A DNA stretch of 64,000 bases from an uncultured Dehalococcoidia bacterium (GTDB taxonomy: Bacteria; Chloroflexota; Dehalococcoidia; Lucifugimonadales; G958296245), in contig OY282458.1 in assembly GCA_958296245.1 (NCBI GenBank), forward strand, positions 186,001-250,000. The letters run 5' to 3'. The notes under the pieces were generated by a model. That model did not search any database, was not told the origin of the DNA, and was given only the letters and a program-made list of their open reading frames with translations. The translations under genes were made by a program, and so were the position numbers. Shown here one piece after another: positions 34,723 through 43,892 of this stretch; the first letter of the stretch is position 1; every line of letters starts with the position of its first letter.

Positions 34723-37473
34723 CTAGCCTGCCGCGGACGCGGAGACCGGTTCGACCCGTACCGGCGTCATGGGCAGACTTGGCGCCGTCAGCATCGGGTC
34801 CGCGGCCTTCGAGACGTCCAACTCGGCGGCCAGGCTTCCAAATAGCTGCGTCGTCGAGGCCAGCCCTTCGAACAGGCCCGAAAGCTTGGCCACTGCCCGC
34901 ATGCGGCCCTGGCGCCAGACCAAGTCGACCGAATCGCCGTCGACGACGCCAAGGCCATGGGCGTCGTCGGGGTGCAGCTCGACCACCTCATCGCGCCGAA
35001 CCGCGTTGCGCCTGCCGACCTTCTCTATCTCCAGGCTCCCGCCGGCGTCGTATAGGATACGCCCCTGCGCCAGTAGCAAGGGGTACTCTTCGTCCTCGTG
35101 CGGAGACGGCTCCGGCAGGGTCATGGCGGCCAGCTTCCCCCCCTTTCCGTTAGCGGCGGGCTCAAGTGTGTTGGTGTCGGCCATGTCGGCCGCCAAGCAG
35201 GGCCACTGAAGCCCCCCCGCCTCTAGGCGCTGGTACGTCACCCCTCCGTATTGCGTCACGAGATCGTTGATCTCGTCGAAGACGGCCTCGGAGCTCTCGT
35301 AGGAGAAGCCCGCGACCCCCATCTCCGAGGCGATGCGGCTCAGGGTCCGCCATTCAGTCTCCTCGTCGCCTCTGGGGCCGAGCGCCGGCCTCAGCATCTG
35401 GACGCGGCGCTCCATGTTCGTATACGTGCCGTGCTTTTCCGCGAACGTCGCCAGCGGCAGGACGGCGTCGGCGCGCGCGGCGGCCTCGCCTGCGAACGTG
35501 TCCATCACGACCAGGTATTCCAACTCATCGAGTGCGTCTAGGAAGCCTCCCATCTCAGCGCTGGTGAAGCTGGGGCTGTCTCCGATCAGCACCAACGCCC
35601 TTATCCTGCCGGCGCGTATGGCTGGGCCGAGCTCCCTGAGACCCAGCCCTCCGGCAGCCGGGACGTCGGCGCCCCACGAGCGCCGAACGGCGTCCGAGTC
35701 GGAAAGCGCGCGGTAACCGGGGAGGTGCCCGGGGGCGCACCCGACGTCCTTGGACCCCTGCTCGTTGGCCCCAAGGTAGAGCGGGAAGACCCCCGCGCCG
35801 GGGCGGCCCACGCTCCCCGTCACGAGAGCCAGGTTGACTATCGCACGGACGCAGTCTTCCCTCAGGTGAGGCTTCATCGTCTCCAGGGCGTACAGGAACG
35901 ACGCCGGCCCGTTGGCGGCCAGCAGCCGCGCGGCTGCCTGGATCTGCTCCTTCGGGACCGCCGTTAGGGCGGAGACTTTGACGAGGTCGAACCCCCACAG
36001 GCTGTTCTTGAGGACCTGGACGTTTTCGCACTGCTCGTCCAAGAATTGGTGGTCGTCCAGGGACTCGTCGACGATGACCCTGATCATCCCGCCTATCAAC
36101 GCCGTTTCGGTACCCGGGACTGGCCGCAGCCACGTGTTGGCGTATCTGGTAAGCTCGGTCTGCCGTTGGTCGATCACGATCAGCTCGGCGCCTGACCTCA
36201 CCGCCCTCTTGACGACGGCGGCGGCTACGTTCTGCTCCTCGGTCGCGTTGCTGGACACCACGAGGAAGCACCGGGAGGACCCCATGCCCTGTATGGAGCC
36301 TGTCGCCGCCTCGTAGCCCAGCATGTCCTGCAGGGGCCGCGCCAATTCGGGCCGCAGGTTGGACGAGACGTCCACGTTATTCGACCCCATGACGGCCCTG
36401 GCGAATTTCTGAGCGACGTAGTTGTCTTCGTTGGTGCCGCGAGGCGAGGCGATCAGGGCGAACCGCTCCCCGTCGACCTCCTTCAGCCTAGTTGAGATCG
36501 AATCGACGGCCTCGGCCCACGTCGCATCTTCGAGCTTGCCGTCCACCCTCAGCATCGGCTTGCGCAGCCGTTCCTTCCGGTTTACGAACTCCAGGCCGAA
36601 CTTGCCCTTGAAGCATACCTGCCCGCGGTTCGCCGCGGCGTGGACGTCCGGCCCGGTCCTGATGAGGCGGTTCCGTTTGTCCACCTCCAGGTAGACCTGG
36701 CAGCCCACCGGGCAATGGGGGCATATGCTCTTGACCTTCTTCACGGCCTTGTCCCACTTGTGACTGCGCTCGACCAGAGCCCCGGTGGGGCAAATGTCTA
36801 TGCAGGCGCCGCAGAACTCGCAGCCCGACTCGAGAAGCGACGCCCCCCTGGACGTCCCTATGAGGTTGCGCCCGGCGCGCTCGGTGAACGTCAGGGCGTT
36901 GTCGCCTCTGACCTCGTCGCAGACCCGCACGCAGCGCCCGCACACTATGCACAGATTGAGGTCCATCTCCCAGAACGGGTCCTCTATCCGCTGAGGCAGT
37001 TGGCGGTTGTTGTAGGTGAGCGGCGTGTCCATGTCCATCTCGAGGAACCGGACGGTGTCCTTGAGCTCGCACCGCTCGTTCTTGGGGCACGTGACGCACC
37101 TGTCGTTGACCGACACGTGTCTGAGGCATATGTCGGAGGGGCCGCACAGATCGACCCGGTGGCAGGTCAAACATCCGTGGGGATGCTCCGAGAGCAGCAT
37201 GTCCATGATGCCCCTGCGCAGCTCTACGGTACCGGCGCCGACGGTGGTAACGACCATACCGTCCGCCGCCGGGGTGGTGCAGGAGGCGGGGGTGCCGCGC
37301 TGCCCCTCGATCTCGACCACGCACATCCGGCACGCGCCGAAGGACTTCATGCCGGGGTAGTAGCACAGATAAGGTATATATACGCCGGCGTCTATGGCCG
37401 CCTGGAGCACGTTGGTGTTCGGGCTCGTCGTGACCTCTACGCCGTCGACCGTCAAGGTTATCTGATCAGCCAT
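34723..37473 (-). CDS. NuoG / formate dehydrogenase alpha-like iron-sulfur protein without the catalytic Cys/Sec
   Basis: The 916-aa protein has an N-terminal [2Fe-2S] domain (CYYPGMKSFGACRMC), a His/Cys cluster (HPHGCLTC) and an extra cysteine group at 110, 116, 126, 129 and 135. Then come two ferredoxin-type clusters (CIVCGRCVRVC and CEFCGACIDICP), a fourth CxxC...C cluster (CPHCPVGC, 251-258) and a molybdopterin-type domain. The C-terminal halves resemble NAD-dependent formate dehydrogenase (GRPGAGVFPLYLGANEQG, ERRVQMLRPALGPRGDEETEW). At the FDH active site, however, where Sec/Cys-His is expected after NNVD, residues 374-375 are Arg-Pro. It is thus not a standard formate dehydrogenase and is more NuoG-like. 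It follows NuoF- and NuoE-like genes. Confidence 0.85.
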   Translation of the reverse strand: MADQITLTVDGVEVTTSPNTNVLQAAIDAGVYIPYLCYYPGMKSFGACRMCVVEIEGQRGTPASCTTPAADGMVVTTVGAGTVELRRGIMDMLLSEHPHGCLTCHRVDLCGPSDICLRHVSVNDRCVTCPKNERCELKDTVRFLEMDMDTPLTYNNRQLPQRIEDPFWEMDLNLCIVCGRCVRVCDEVRGDNALTFTERAGRNLIGTSRGASLLESGCEFCGACIDICPTGALVERSHKWDKAVKKVKSICPHCPVGCQVYLEVDKRNRLIRTGPDVHAAANRGQVCFKGKFGLEFVNRKERLRKPMLRVDGKLEDATWAEAVDSISTRLKEVDGERFALIASPRGTNEDNYVAQKFARAVMGSNNVDVSSNLRPELARPLQDMLGYEAATGSIQGMGSSRCFLVVSSNATEEQNVAAAVVKRAVRSGAELIVIDQRQTELTRYANTWLRPVPGTETALIGGMIRVIVDESLDDHQFLDEQCENVQVLKNSLWGFDLVKVSALTAVPKEQIQAAARLLAANGPASFLYALETMKPHLREDCVRAIVNLALVTGSVGRPGAGVFPLYLGANEQGSKDVGCAPGHLPGYRALSDSDAVRRSWGADVPAAGGLGLRELGPAIRAGRIRALVLIGDSPSFTSAEMGGFLDALDELEYLVVMDTFAGEAAARADAVLPLATFAEKHGTYTNMERRVQMLRPALGPRGDEETEWRTLSRIASEMGVAGFSYESSEAVFDEINDLVTQYGGVTYQRLEAGGLQWPCLAADMADTNTLEPAANGKGGKLAAMTLPEPSPHEDEEYPLLLAQGRILYDAGGSLEIEKVGRRNAVRRDEVVELHPDDAHGLGVVDGDSVDLVWRQGRMRAVAKLSGLFEGLASTTQLFGSLAAELDVSKAADPMLTAPSLPMTPVRVEPVSASAAG

Positions 37474-37536
37474 AGCCCCCCACTCCGGCGCCGCCTCCGG
37501 CGGCGGGCGTTCATTGCGCCGATTTCACGCATGAAG

Positions 37537-39291
37537 CTACGGCGCGGCTGACGCCGCTGCCGGGCGGCGGAGCTCGTCGGCGAAGGGCCTCATGTTCCTC
37601 GGCGTTAGCTTTGGCATTGGACATCTCCCGGCCGGACACCGCTTCTCCTCTATGTGGGCGCGAAAGTCGGCCTCGAAGTGGGTCAGGGCCGACTTGATCG
37701 GGTTGAACCCGAGCTGACCGTGACCGCAGAGAGAGCCCGCCTGCATCGTCTGACCCACCGTCTCCATCAACCCGAGATCCGAGACCCGCCCCTCCAGGTT
37801 GGCGATGCGCTCCACGACCTCGAGCAGGTGCGTCATGCCCAGCCTGCACGGGAAGCACTTGCCGCAGGACTCGTACTGGCAGAAGGCGACCAGTATCCTG
37901 GTCACGTCGACCGGGCACGCCGTGTCGTCGGCCACGATCACCCCGCCCGAACCCAGGATCGCCCCGGCCTCCGACATCTCCTCGAAGTCCAGATGGATGT
38001 CAAGGCCGTCGGCGCCCAGCACCCCGCCGAGCGGCCCCCCGGTCTGCAGCAGCCTCAACGAACGCCCCTCAGGGACTCCGCCGCCGATCTCGTCGACGAT
38101 CTGGCGTAGGGTAACCCCCATCGGCACCTCGTAGAGCCCCGGACGCCGCACGGCGCCGCTGAGGCAGATGATCGCGGTGCCCGTGCTGCGGTTGACGCCC
38201 AATGAGGAGAACCACCCACTCCCGCGGGAGATGATCTCCGGGGCATACGCCAGGCTCTTGACGTTGTTGATGTTGCTGGGCTTGCCCCAGACCCCCGCCG
38301 CAGCGGGGAAGGGCGGACGGGACCTCGGCATCGAGCGGTTGCCTTCAATCGACTCCATCAACGCCGTCTCCTCGCCGGCCACGTAGGACTCGCCGGTGAG
38401 CGACACCTCGACGTCGAAGGAGAAGTCCGAGCCGAGGATGTTCCTCCCCAGCAAGCCGGCCCCGTAGGCCTGCTCTATCGCCTCCTCGGTGCGGACTATC
38501 GGCCCGTCGTGCCCGTGGCGTATGAAGACGAAGCCGTTCGACGCCCCCGTGGCGTAGCCCGCAATGGTCATACCCTCCAGCAGAGTATAAGGGTCGCTTT
38601 CGAGTATGCCCTTGTCGTTGTAGGCCCCGGGGTCGCCCTCCTCGCAGTTGCACAGGATGTACTTCGGCGGGCCGGGGGAGCGGACCAGGAAGCTCCACTT
38701 GACCCCGGTGGGGAACGCCGCCCCGCCCCGTCCCCGCAGGCCGGAGTCCGTGACCTCCTTGATCACGCCGCCCGCGTCCATGTCGAACAGGGCCTTGTTC
38801 AGCCCCGCGTATCCGCCGTTGGCGACGTACTGCAACACGTCGCCGGGCGCGATGGAGCCGGCGTTGCGCAGCGCGATCCGCTCCTGAAGCCTCATGCCGG
38901 GCAGGTCGTTCAGGTCGGGGACGCCGTCAATCGGGGCGTCGCCCAAGTAGCCCAAGGGCTCGCGGCCGCGCACCGCGCCCGATAGCAGGTAGCCGTCGAT
39001 GAGCGCCGGGACGTCGCCGGGCGCCACGTTGTCGAAGAAGAGGCGGGAGCTTCCAGGCCTGAGGATGTCCACGAGAGGCTCCGCGAAGCAGAGCCCCAGG
39101 CAGCCGACCTCGGCGACGTTCGCCTCTGCGCCCCGGGCGGCGAGCTCGGCGCGGAGCGCGCCGAGTACCTCGGATGCCCCTGCCGCGTGGCCGCACATCG
39201 CCGCGCCAACCCTGATCCACGGCCTATCGCCGGCAACCAGGCTCTGCCAGTGCTCATCCGCTCTCTGCTTGAGATCGCTATAGGAAGACAT
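37537..39291 (-). CDS. NuoF/FdsB-type NADH-binding flavoprotein
   Basis: The 584-aa protein oxidises NADH with FMN and passes electrons to iron-sulfur clusters. It has an N-terminal thioredoxin-like [2Fe-2S] domain with a degenerate motif (AAMCGHAAGASE ... EVGCLGLCFAEPL), NADH/FMN blocks GLRGRGGAAFPTGVKW, CNCEEGDPGAYNDKGILE and GESYVAGEETALMESIEGN, and the C-terminal [4Fe-4S] site CGKCFPC...SLCGHGQLG. Gene order E-F-G matches diaphorase modules of complex I, NAD-reducing hydrogenases and FDH. Spacing to both neighbours is under 65 bases. Confidence 0.92.
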   Translation of the reverse strand: MSSYSDLKQRADEHWQSLVAGDRPWIRVGAAMCGHAAGASEVLGALRAELAARGAEANVAEVGCLGLCFAEPLVDILRPGSSRLFFDNVAPGDVPALIDGYLLSGAVRGREPLGYLGDAPIDGVPDLNDLPGMRLQERIALRNAGSIAPGDVLQYVANGGYAGLNKALFDMDAGGVIKEVTDSGLRGRGGAAFPTGVKWSFLVRSPGPPKYILCNCEEGDPGAYNDKGILESDPYTLLEGMTIAGYATGASNGFVFIRHGHDGPIVRTEEAIEQAYGAGLLGRNILGSDFSFDVEVSLTGESYVAGEETALMESIEGNRSMPRSRPPFPAAAGVWGKPSNINNVKSLAYAPEIISRGSGWFSSLGVNRSTGTAIICLSGAVRRPGLYEVPMGVTLRQIVDEIGGGVPEGRSLRLLQTGGPLGGVLGADGLDIHLDFEEMSEAGAILGSGGVIVADDTACPVDVTRILVAFCQYESCGKCFPCRLGMTHLLEVVERIANLEGRVSDLGLMETVGQTMQAGSLCGHGQLGFNPIKSALTHFEADFRAHIEEKRCPAGRCPMPKLTPRNMRPFADELRRPAAASAAP

Positions 39292-39318
39292 CTTTAACGT
39301 TGCGGCGCTGCGGCCGGC

Positions 39319-39795
39319 TCATCGCTCCATGAGCGCGCCGACCGCCTCCCCGGCCGTCTCCGCCGTGACACGGCCCTTGAGATGGTGGTCGACGCTCATC
39401 ACCGGCGCCTGTGAGCAGGCGCCAAGACACGTATTGTACTTCAAGGTAACTCTATTGTCGGCGGTCTCGCCCTCGCCGGTCAGGCCAAGCTCCCGTTGAA
39501 CCCGCAACAGGACGTCGGTGGCGCCCGCCAGATGGCAGGTCGGGCCCCAGCAGACCTCCACTATGCGCCCGGCGGGCGGGGTGAATCGGAAGTTCGTATA
39601 GAAGGACGCCACGCCCCATACGTCGTTGATGCTCGCCTCGGCGTACGCGGCCACTTCCTCGATCGCCTCCTCCGGTAGATAGCCAAGCTCATCGTGGGCA
39701 GCTAGAAGGGACGATAGAACGGTTACGGTGGGTCTTTTCTGGCTGTCCAGCGAGCGCCGGACACGCTCGCGGAGCCTGTCGCTGTCCGATGTCAA
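39319..39795 (-). CDS. NuoE-like [2Fe-2S] thioredoxin-fold subunit
   Basis: The 158-aa subunit carries the [2Fe-2S] cluster with cysteines in CWGPTC (Cx4C) and CLGAC (Cx3C), after the conserved AAHDELGYLPEEAIEEVAAYAEAS and GVASFYTNFRF. The frame is open to a TTG at 39831, but an extended -10 box covers that codon. The TTG at 39795 is therefore preferred; no good ribosome site is present at either. It is first in the module with the NuoF- and FDH-alpha-like genes. Electron partner and quinone or hydrogen link are not encoded in the window. Confidence 0.88.
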   Translation of the reverse strand: MTSDSDRLRERVRRSLDSQKRPTVTVLSSLLAAHDELGYLPEEAIEEVAAYAEASINDVWGVASFYTNFRFTPPAGRIVEVCWGPTCHLAGATDVLLRVQRELGLTGEGETADNRVTLKYNTCLGACSQAPVMSVDHHLKGRVTAETAGEAVGALMER

Positions 39796-39830
39796 TAGCG
39801 CACCAACGCAATGGTTCTCAGGGCGCTCCA

Positions 39831-39860
39831 ATCATAGCACAGGCCCAAAACGCCCAACAA
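39831..39860 (-). promoter_or_regulatory. Promoter of the NADH module
   Basis: Minus strand: TTGTTG (39860-39855), 18-base spacer, TGC-TATGAT with an extended -10 (39839-39831). It would start transcription near 39824. Confidence 0.5.
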
Positions 39861-39866
39861 CAGAGT

Positions 39867-39893
39867 AACTGTTCAGAGTTCGTGAGGTCTTTT
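39867..39893 (-). repeat. Element A, terminal fragment
   Basis: AACTGTTCAGAGTTCGTGAGG followed by TCTTTTCC; only one end of the element remains, directly upstream of the NADH-module promoter. No gene lies in 39832-39948. Confidence 0.6.
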
Positions 39894-39948
39894 CCGAACG
39901 GTTCGTCCCCAGGGGGACCGTACCGGCTCCCCGGCGGCCCATGCGGGT

Positions 39949-40638
39949 TCATCGCCGCGCCCGGTCGGCGCGCCGCATGCGGTCGAGCTGGTCGAGGCCC
40001 TTGCGCGTGTCGGACGCTATTCTGGCTTTGTCGGACCTGGAAACCCGGTACTTGAAGAGCCAGTAGGTGAACTCCTTGGACTCCGACATCGACATAGAGC
40101 GCTTGGGTGCGTGGCCTCGGCTCCGCCGGAAGGCGTCCAGCAGGACGCTCTTGGCGGAGCCGTACAGCTTACGGAAGGCGTCCTCGGAGTAGTCGCCGGC
40201 CCCCTGGAGCCCATTGCTGAGACGGCGCTTCTGCACCTCCAGCTCTACCGCGAGTTGGAGCGCCTCCTCCACCGTCACGCCGTAATAGTAGTTCAGGTAC
40301 GCGCGGTACTTATCGACGCCGAGCATGTCCTTGATCCGGGCGGTGTCGAACCTGGGTGGAAAGCGCCCCTGGAACAGCAGCGCCTCCCTGTCGGCGTCCG
40401 ACATCAGGCCGTCCGCCTCCGAGCACAGGCGCTCGGCGAGAAGGAGCCAGTCGAACGCCTCGCCGCCGATCAGGTAGGTATTCGTCCTGCCGTTATCCGA
40501 CTCCTGGGGGGCCGTCCACTGGGCCATCGCCTCCAGCAGGGCGGTGGGCCAGTTCTGCCCCGCCTCCAGGGCGCGGCGGAACTGACCCACCGCCGGAGGC
40601 CCAGCGCTCTGACGCCCCTCCTCGGCGGCGCTATCCAC
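39949..40638 (-). CDS. Hypothetical protein, 229 aa
   Basis: I do not recognise this family. The protein is soluble and highly charged: the middle is rich in Leu, Tyr and acidic residues (ADREALLFQGRFPPRFDTAR, YRAYLNYYYGVTVEEALQ) and the C-terminus is strongly basic (EFTYWLFKYRVSRSDK to the final RRADRARR). Mostly helical by pattern. Its GTG overlaps the end of the HhH gene by 8 bases (stop codon at 40631), so the two are co-translated. A nucleic-acid-related role would suit the basic tail and the partner, but is only a guess. Confidence 0.72.
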   Translation of the reverse strand: MDSAAEEGRQSAGPPAVGQFRRALEAGQNWPTALLEAMAQWTAPQESDNGRTNTYLIGGEAFDWLLLAERLCSEADGLMSDADREALLFQGRFPPRFDTARIKDMLGVDKYRAYLNYYYGVTVEEALQLAVELEVQKRRLSNGLQGAGDYSEDAFRKLYGSAKSVLLDAFRRSRGHAPKRSMSMSESKEFTYWLFKYRVSRSDKARIASDTRKGLDQLDRMRRADRARR

Positions 40639-41107
40639 CGGACGACACCGAGGCCGTCAGCCGCGCCGCGTGGAGAATCTTCTCCGCGCTCTTCCTTCCC
40701 ATGCCGGGCAGACCCTCCGCGCGCCCGTCCTCGATGGCTTGCACCAGCTCCTCGGCGCTGGTCACGCCCAGTTCGCGCCAGAGGCGGCCCGCTGTCTTTG
40801 GCCCCACGCCGGGCAGGCGCATCAGCCCGATGATGCCGCCGGGGATCCCGGCCATCAGTCGGTCCCTGTATTCGAGCCCGCCCGTCGTGACCATCTCCGC
40901 CGCCTTCTTGGCGATGGCCTGGCCAACCCCCGGCAGCTCCTTCAGGTCGCGGCCTTGGCTGACCATCTCCCTGACCTCCACCTCCAGCGCCCCGATGACC
41001 CTTGCGGCCCGCCGGTACGCGGCAATGGCGTACGACGCGCCCTCCCCCCTCATCTCCAGCAGCCCCGCTACGTCGAGGAACGCTTCGGCTATCTCCGAGT
41101 TGTTCAT
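40631..41107 (-). CDS. Stand-alone helix-hairpin-helix protein (PolX N-terminal-like)
   Basis: The 158-aa protein looks like only the N-terminal part of a bacterial family X DNA polymerase. It opens with NNSEIAEAFLDVAGLLEMRGEG...AYRRAARVIGAL (8-kDa lyase-like domain). Three HhH motifs follow: LPGVGQAIAKKAAEM, LPGVGPKTAGRLW and LPGMGRKSAEKIL. No nucleotidyltransferase palm or PHP domain follows; the frame ends at 40631 and an unrelated gene begins in overlap. The ATG at 41107 follows CGGAGGGA closely. It probably binds DNA non-specifically, perhaps as a repair accessory factor. Confidence 0.82.
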   Translation of the reverse strand: MNNSEIAEAFLDVAGLLEMRGEGASYAIAAYRRAARVIGALEVEVREMVSQGRDLKELPGVGQAIAKKAAEMVTTGGLEYRDRLMAGIPGGIIGLMRLPGVGPKTAGRLWRELGVTSAEELVQAIEDGRAEGLPGMGRKSAEKILHAARLTASVSSGG

Positions 41108-41133
41108 TCCCTCCGGCGTCTGCCGGGCGGGCG

Positions 41134-43773
41134 TCACGCGAGATGGCATCTCTTGTACTTTTTGCCGCTGCCGCAGGGGCAAGGCTCGTTGCGGCCCACC
41201 TTGCGCCCCCCCGCGGCCCCGGCCTCCGCGGCCCGGCCTACGACCTTCGTCATGACACTCTTGCCGCCGCTCGGTCGGCGTCCCCTGCCGCTGCCGTTCT
41301 TGCCCCTGCCGTTCTGTCCGCTCCCGACGCTGACGTGGTATATGGTGTGTACGATGTCGTGCTGGATGCGGTCGAGGAGGTTCTGGAACTGGTCGTGGCC
41401 CTCCTTCTTGTACATGACCAGGGGATCGCGCTGGCCGTAGGCGTAGAGGCCGATACCCTGGCGCAGGTTCTCCATTGCGGTTAGGTGATGCACCCAGTGA
41501 GAGTCGATGACCCTCAGCATTAGCTCGCGCTCGAAGGAGCGCATGACCTCCGGGGTGAGCGCCGTCTCCTGCGCCTCGTAGGCGGATTTCGCGAGGCCCA
41601 GCAACTCGCCCTCGATCTCCTCGCGGCTCCGCTGCACGAGCCGGGCGGGATCGGAAAGCGCGGGTCCCAACGGGAAGACGGATTGCAGCTCGCCGATCAG
41701 GCCTTCGGCGTCCCACTGTTCGGGCGGCGAGTCGGTCAGGTAGCGGTCCAGAGTCCCCTTCAGCTCCTGATCGACCATCGACCGGATATTCTCCCGGAGG
41801 TCGCCGCCGCTCAGCACCTTGTCCCGCTCCTTGTAGATGACCTCGCGGTGGGTATTGACCACGTCGTCATAGTCGACCAGGTGCTTGCGTATGTCGAAGT
41901 GGTAGGCCTCCACCTTGACCTGGGCGTTCTCGACGGATTTGCTGACCACCTTGTTCTCGATGGGCGTGCCCTCGTCCAGCCCGGCCCAGTCCATGACGGA
42001 CTTGATCTTGTCACCGCCGAATCGGCGCATGAGCTCGTCGTTCAGCGCGACGAAGAAGCGCGAGCTTCCCGGGTCTCCTTGCCGCCCCGCCCGCCCGCGC
42101 AACTGGTTGTCTATTCTTCGCGCCTCGTGCCTCTCGGTGCCGATGATGTGGAGACCCCCCAGGTCGATCACCTTCCTGTTGTCCTCTTCCCACTCCTCCC
42201 GGGACACCTCGATCATGGCCTCCGGGTTGCCCCCCAAGATGATGTCGGTGCCGCGCCCGGCCATGTTGGTGGCGACGGTCACGGCCCCGGGCCGTCCGGC
42301 CTGGGCGACGATGACAGCCTCGCTCTCGTGCTGCTTGGCGTTCAGCACCTCGTGAGCGATCCCGCGCCGCCTGAGCTTCTCGCTCAGCAGTTCTGACTTG
42401 GTTATGTCCGTCGTGCCTACCAGCACGGGCCGGCCCGCTTCGTGCTGCTCCTCGATCTCCCGAACGACCGCCTCGTACTTCGCCGCCTCGTCCTTGTAGA
42501 CGTGGTCCGTAAGGTCTGAGCGCGCCATCGGCAGGTTGGTGGGCGCCTCGACGACTTCGAGCTTGTAAATCTTCCAGAACTCCTCGGCCTCCGTGGCCGC
42601 CGTACCGGTCATCCCGGCCAGCTTGGCGTACATCCGGAAGTAGTTCTGGAGGGTGATGGTCGCGTAGGTTACGGACTCCCGCTGCACCCTCAGCCGCTCC
42701 TTCGCCTCAAGCGCTTGGTGCAGCCCGTCGGAGTAGCGCCTGCCAGGCATCAGCCGCCCCGTGAACTCGTCGACGATGACCACCTCGCCGTCGCGGACTA
42801 CGTACTCCTCGTCCCGCGTGAACAGCGCCTCCGCCTTCAGGGCGTTCTCTATGAAGTGCACCAGCCGGACGTTCTCAGGGGCGTAGAGATTGCCGACCCT
42901 CAGCAGTTCCTCGACCTTGCTGACGCCCTCGCCGGTCAGCGAGACCGACTTGTGCTTTTCGTCGACCGTGTATTCGGCGCCCAGGCTGAGGCTGCGGGGA
43001 ATCCGCGAGTATTGGGAATACTCCTTCCCGGTCTCCTGCGCCGGCCCGCTTATTATGAGGGGCGTCCTGGCTTCGTCTATCAGGATGTTGTCCACCTCGT
43101 CGACGATCCCGTACGCAAGGTCGCGTTGTACGCGCTGCGACAGGTCTATCACCATGTTGTCGCGCAGGTAGTCGAAGCCGAATTCGTTATTGGTCCCGTA
43201 GGTAACGTCCGCCTGGTACGCGTCGCGGCGAGACGCGGCGCGCAGGCGTTCCATCCCTCGGTCGCCGCGGCCTCCGGCGTCGTAGAGATAGGCGCTCTCG
43301 TGCTGGAGCGCCCCCACCGTCAGCCCGAGCATGTCGTAGACCGCACCCATCCATTGGGCGTCGCGCCGCGCCAGGTAGTCGTTGACGGTGACGACGTGGA
43401 CCCCGCCGCCCGAAAGCGCGTTCAGATACGCCGGGAGCGTGGCGACGAGGGTCTTGCCCTCTCCGGTCTTCATCTCGGCGATCTTGCCCTCGTGGAGCAC
43501 GATGCCGCCGATCAACTGTACGTCGAAGTGCCTCTGCCCCAGGGCCCGCGTGGCCGCCTGCCTCACCGCGGCGAATGCCTCAGGCAAAATGCCGCCCAGG
43601 GCTTCACCGTCCGCGTTGCGAGCCTTCAGCTCCGCCGTCTTGGCGCGCAGCCCGGCGTCGGAGAGGCGCTCGAACGACGGGTCGAGCTCGTTGATCTCGT
43701 CGACGATGGGGCGGAGCCTTTTGACGGCTCGCTCGTTCGAACCCCCCATCAGTTTGGCCAAGGCGCCAAGCAA
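41134..43773 (-). CDS. secA: Protein translocase ATPase SecA
   Basis: The 879-aa motor drives preproteins through SecYEG. It shows Walker A MKTGEGKTLVATLPAYLNAL, the Walker B region DEVDNILIDEARTPLIISGP, GRQGDPGSSRFFVALNDE and a helical wing/scaffold region. A C-terminal zinc-binding SEC-C motif (NEPCPCGSGKKYKRCH) for SecB or lipid contact closes it. The TTG at 43773 opens the normal N-terminus (LGALAKLMGGSNERAVKRL); a TACAAT at 43812-43807 suggests its own promoter. It is followed 26 bases later by the HhH gene. Confidence 0.97.
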   Translation of the reverse strand: MLGALAKLMGGSNERAVKRLRPIVDEINELDPSFERLSDAGLRAKTAELKARNADGEALGGILPEAFAAVRQAATRALGQRHFDVQLIGGIVLHEGKIAEMKTGEGKTLVATLPAYLNALSGGGVHVVTVNDYLARRDAQWMGAVYDMLGLTVGALQHESAYLYDAGGRGDRGMERLRAASRRDAYQADVTYGTNNEFGFDYLRDNMVIDLSQRVQRDLAYGIVDEVDNILIDEARTPLIISGPAQETGKEYSQYSRIPRSLSLGAEYTVDEKHKSVSLTGEGVSKVEELLRVGNLYAPENVRLVHFIENALKAEALFTRDEEYVVRDGEVVIVDEFTGRLMPGRRYSDGLHQALEAKERLRVQRESVTYATITLQNYFRMYAKLAGMTGTAATEAEEFWKIYKLEVVEAPTNLPMARSDLTDHVYKDEAAKYEAVVREIEEQHEAGRPVLVGTTDITKSELLSEKLRRRGIAHEVLNAKQHESEAVIVAQAGRPGAVTVATNMAGRGTDIILGGNPEAMIEVSREEWEEDNRKVIDLGGLHIIGTERHEARRIDNQLRGRAGRQGDPGSSRFFVALNDELMRRFGGDKIKSVMDWAGLDEGTPIENKVVSKSVENAQVKVEAYHFDIRKHLVDYDDVVNTHREVIYKERDKVLSGGDLRENIRSMVDQELKGTLDRYLTDSPPEQWDAEGLIGELQSVFPLGPALSDPARLVQRSREEIEGELLGLAKSAYEAQETALTPEVMRSFERELMLRVIDSHWVHHLTAMENLRQGIGLYAYGQRDPLVMYKKEGHDQFQNLLDRIQHDIVHTIYHVSVGSGQNGRGKNGSGRGRRPSGGKSVMTKVVGRAAEAGAAGGRKVGRNEPCPCGSGKKYKRCHLA

Positions 43774-43892
43774 CGTCTTAAAAACCCCTCGCGCAGGCTT
43801 GCCTATATTGTACCGTACTCGCGCCGTCCGCCGGCCACCGAACCGTTGCCGCCATGACGCCGAGCGTGCAGAGGACCCAAGCCGGCACGCCC

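Noticed and set aside
34723..37473. Selenocysteine formate dehydrogenase
   Set aside because: There is no in-frame TGA at the catalytic position; the codon is CGG (Arg), followed by CCC (Pro).
40631..41107. PolX split by a sequencing frameshift
   Set aside because: The following frame on the same strand shows no polymerase palm or PHP motifs and belongs to an unrelated protein.
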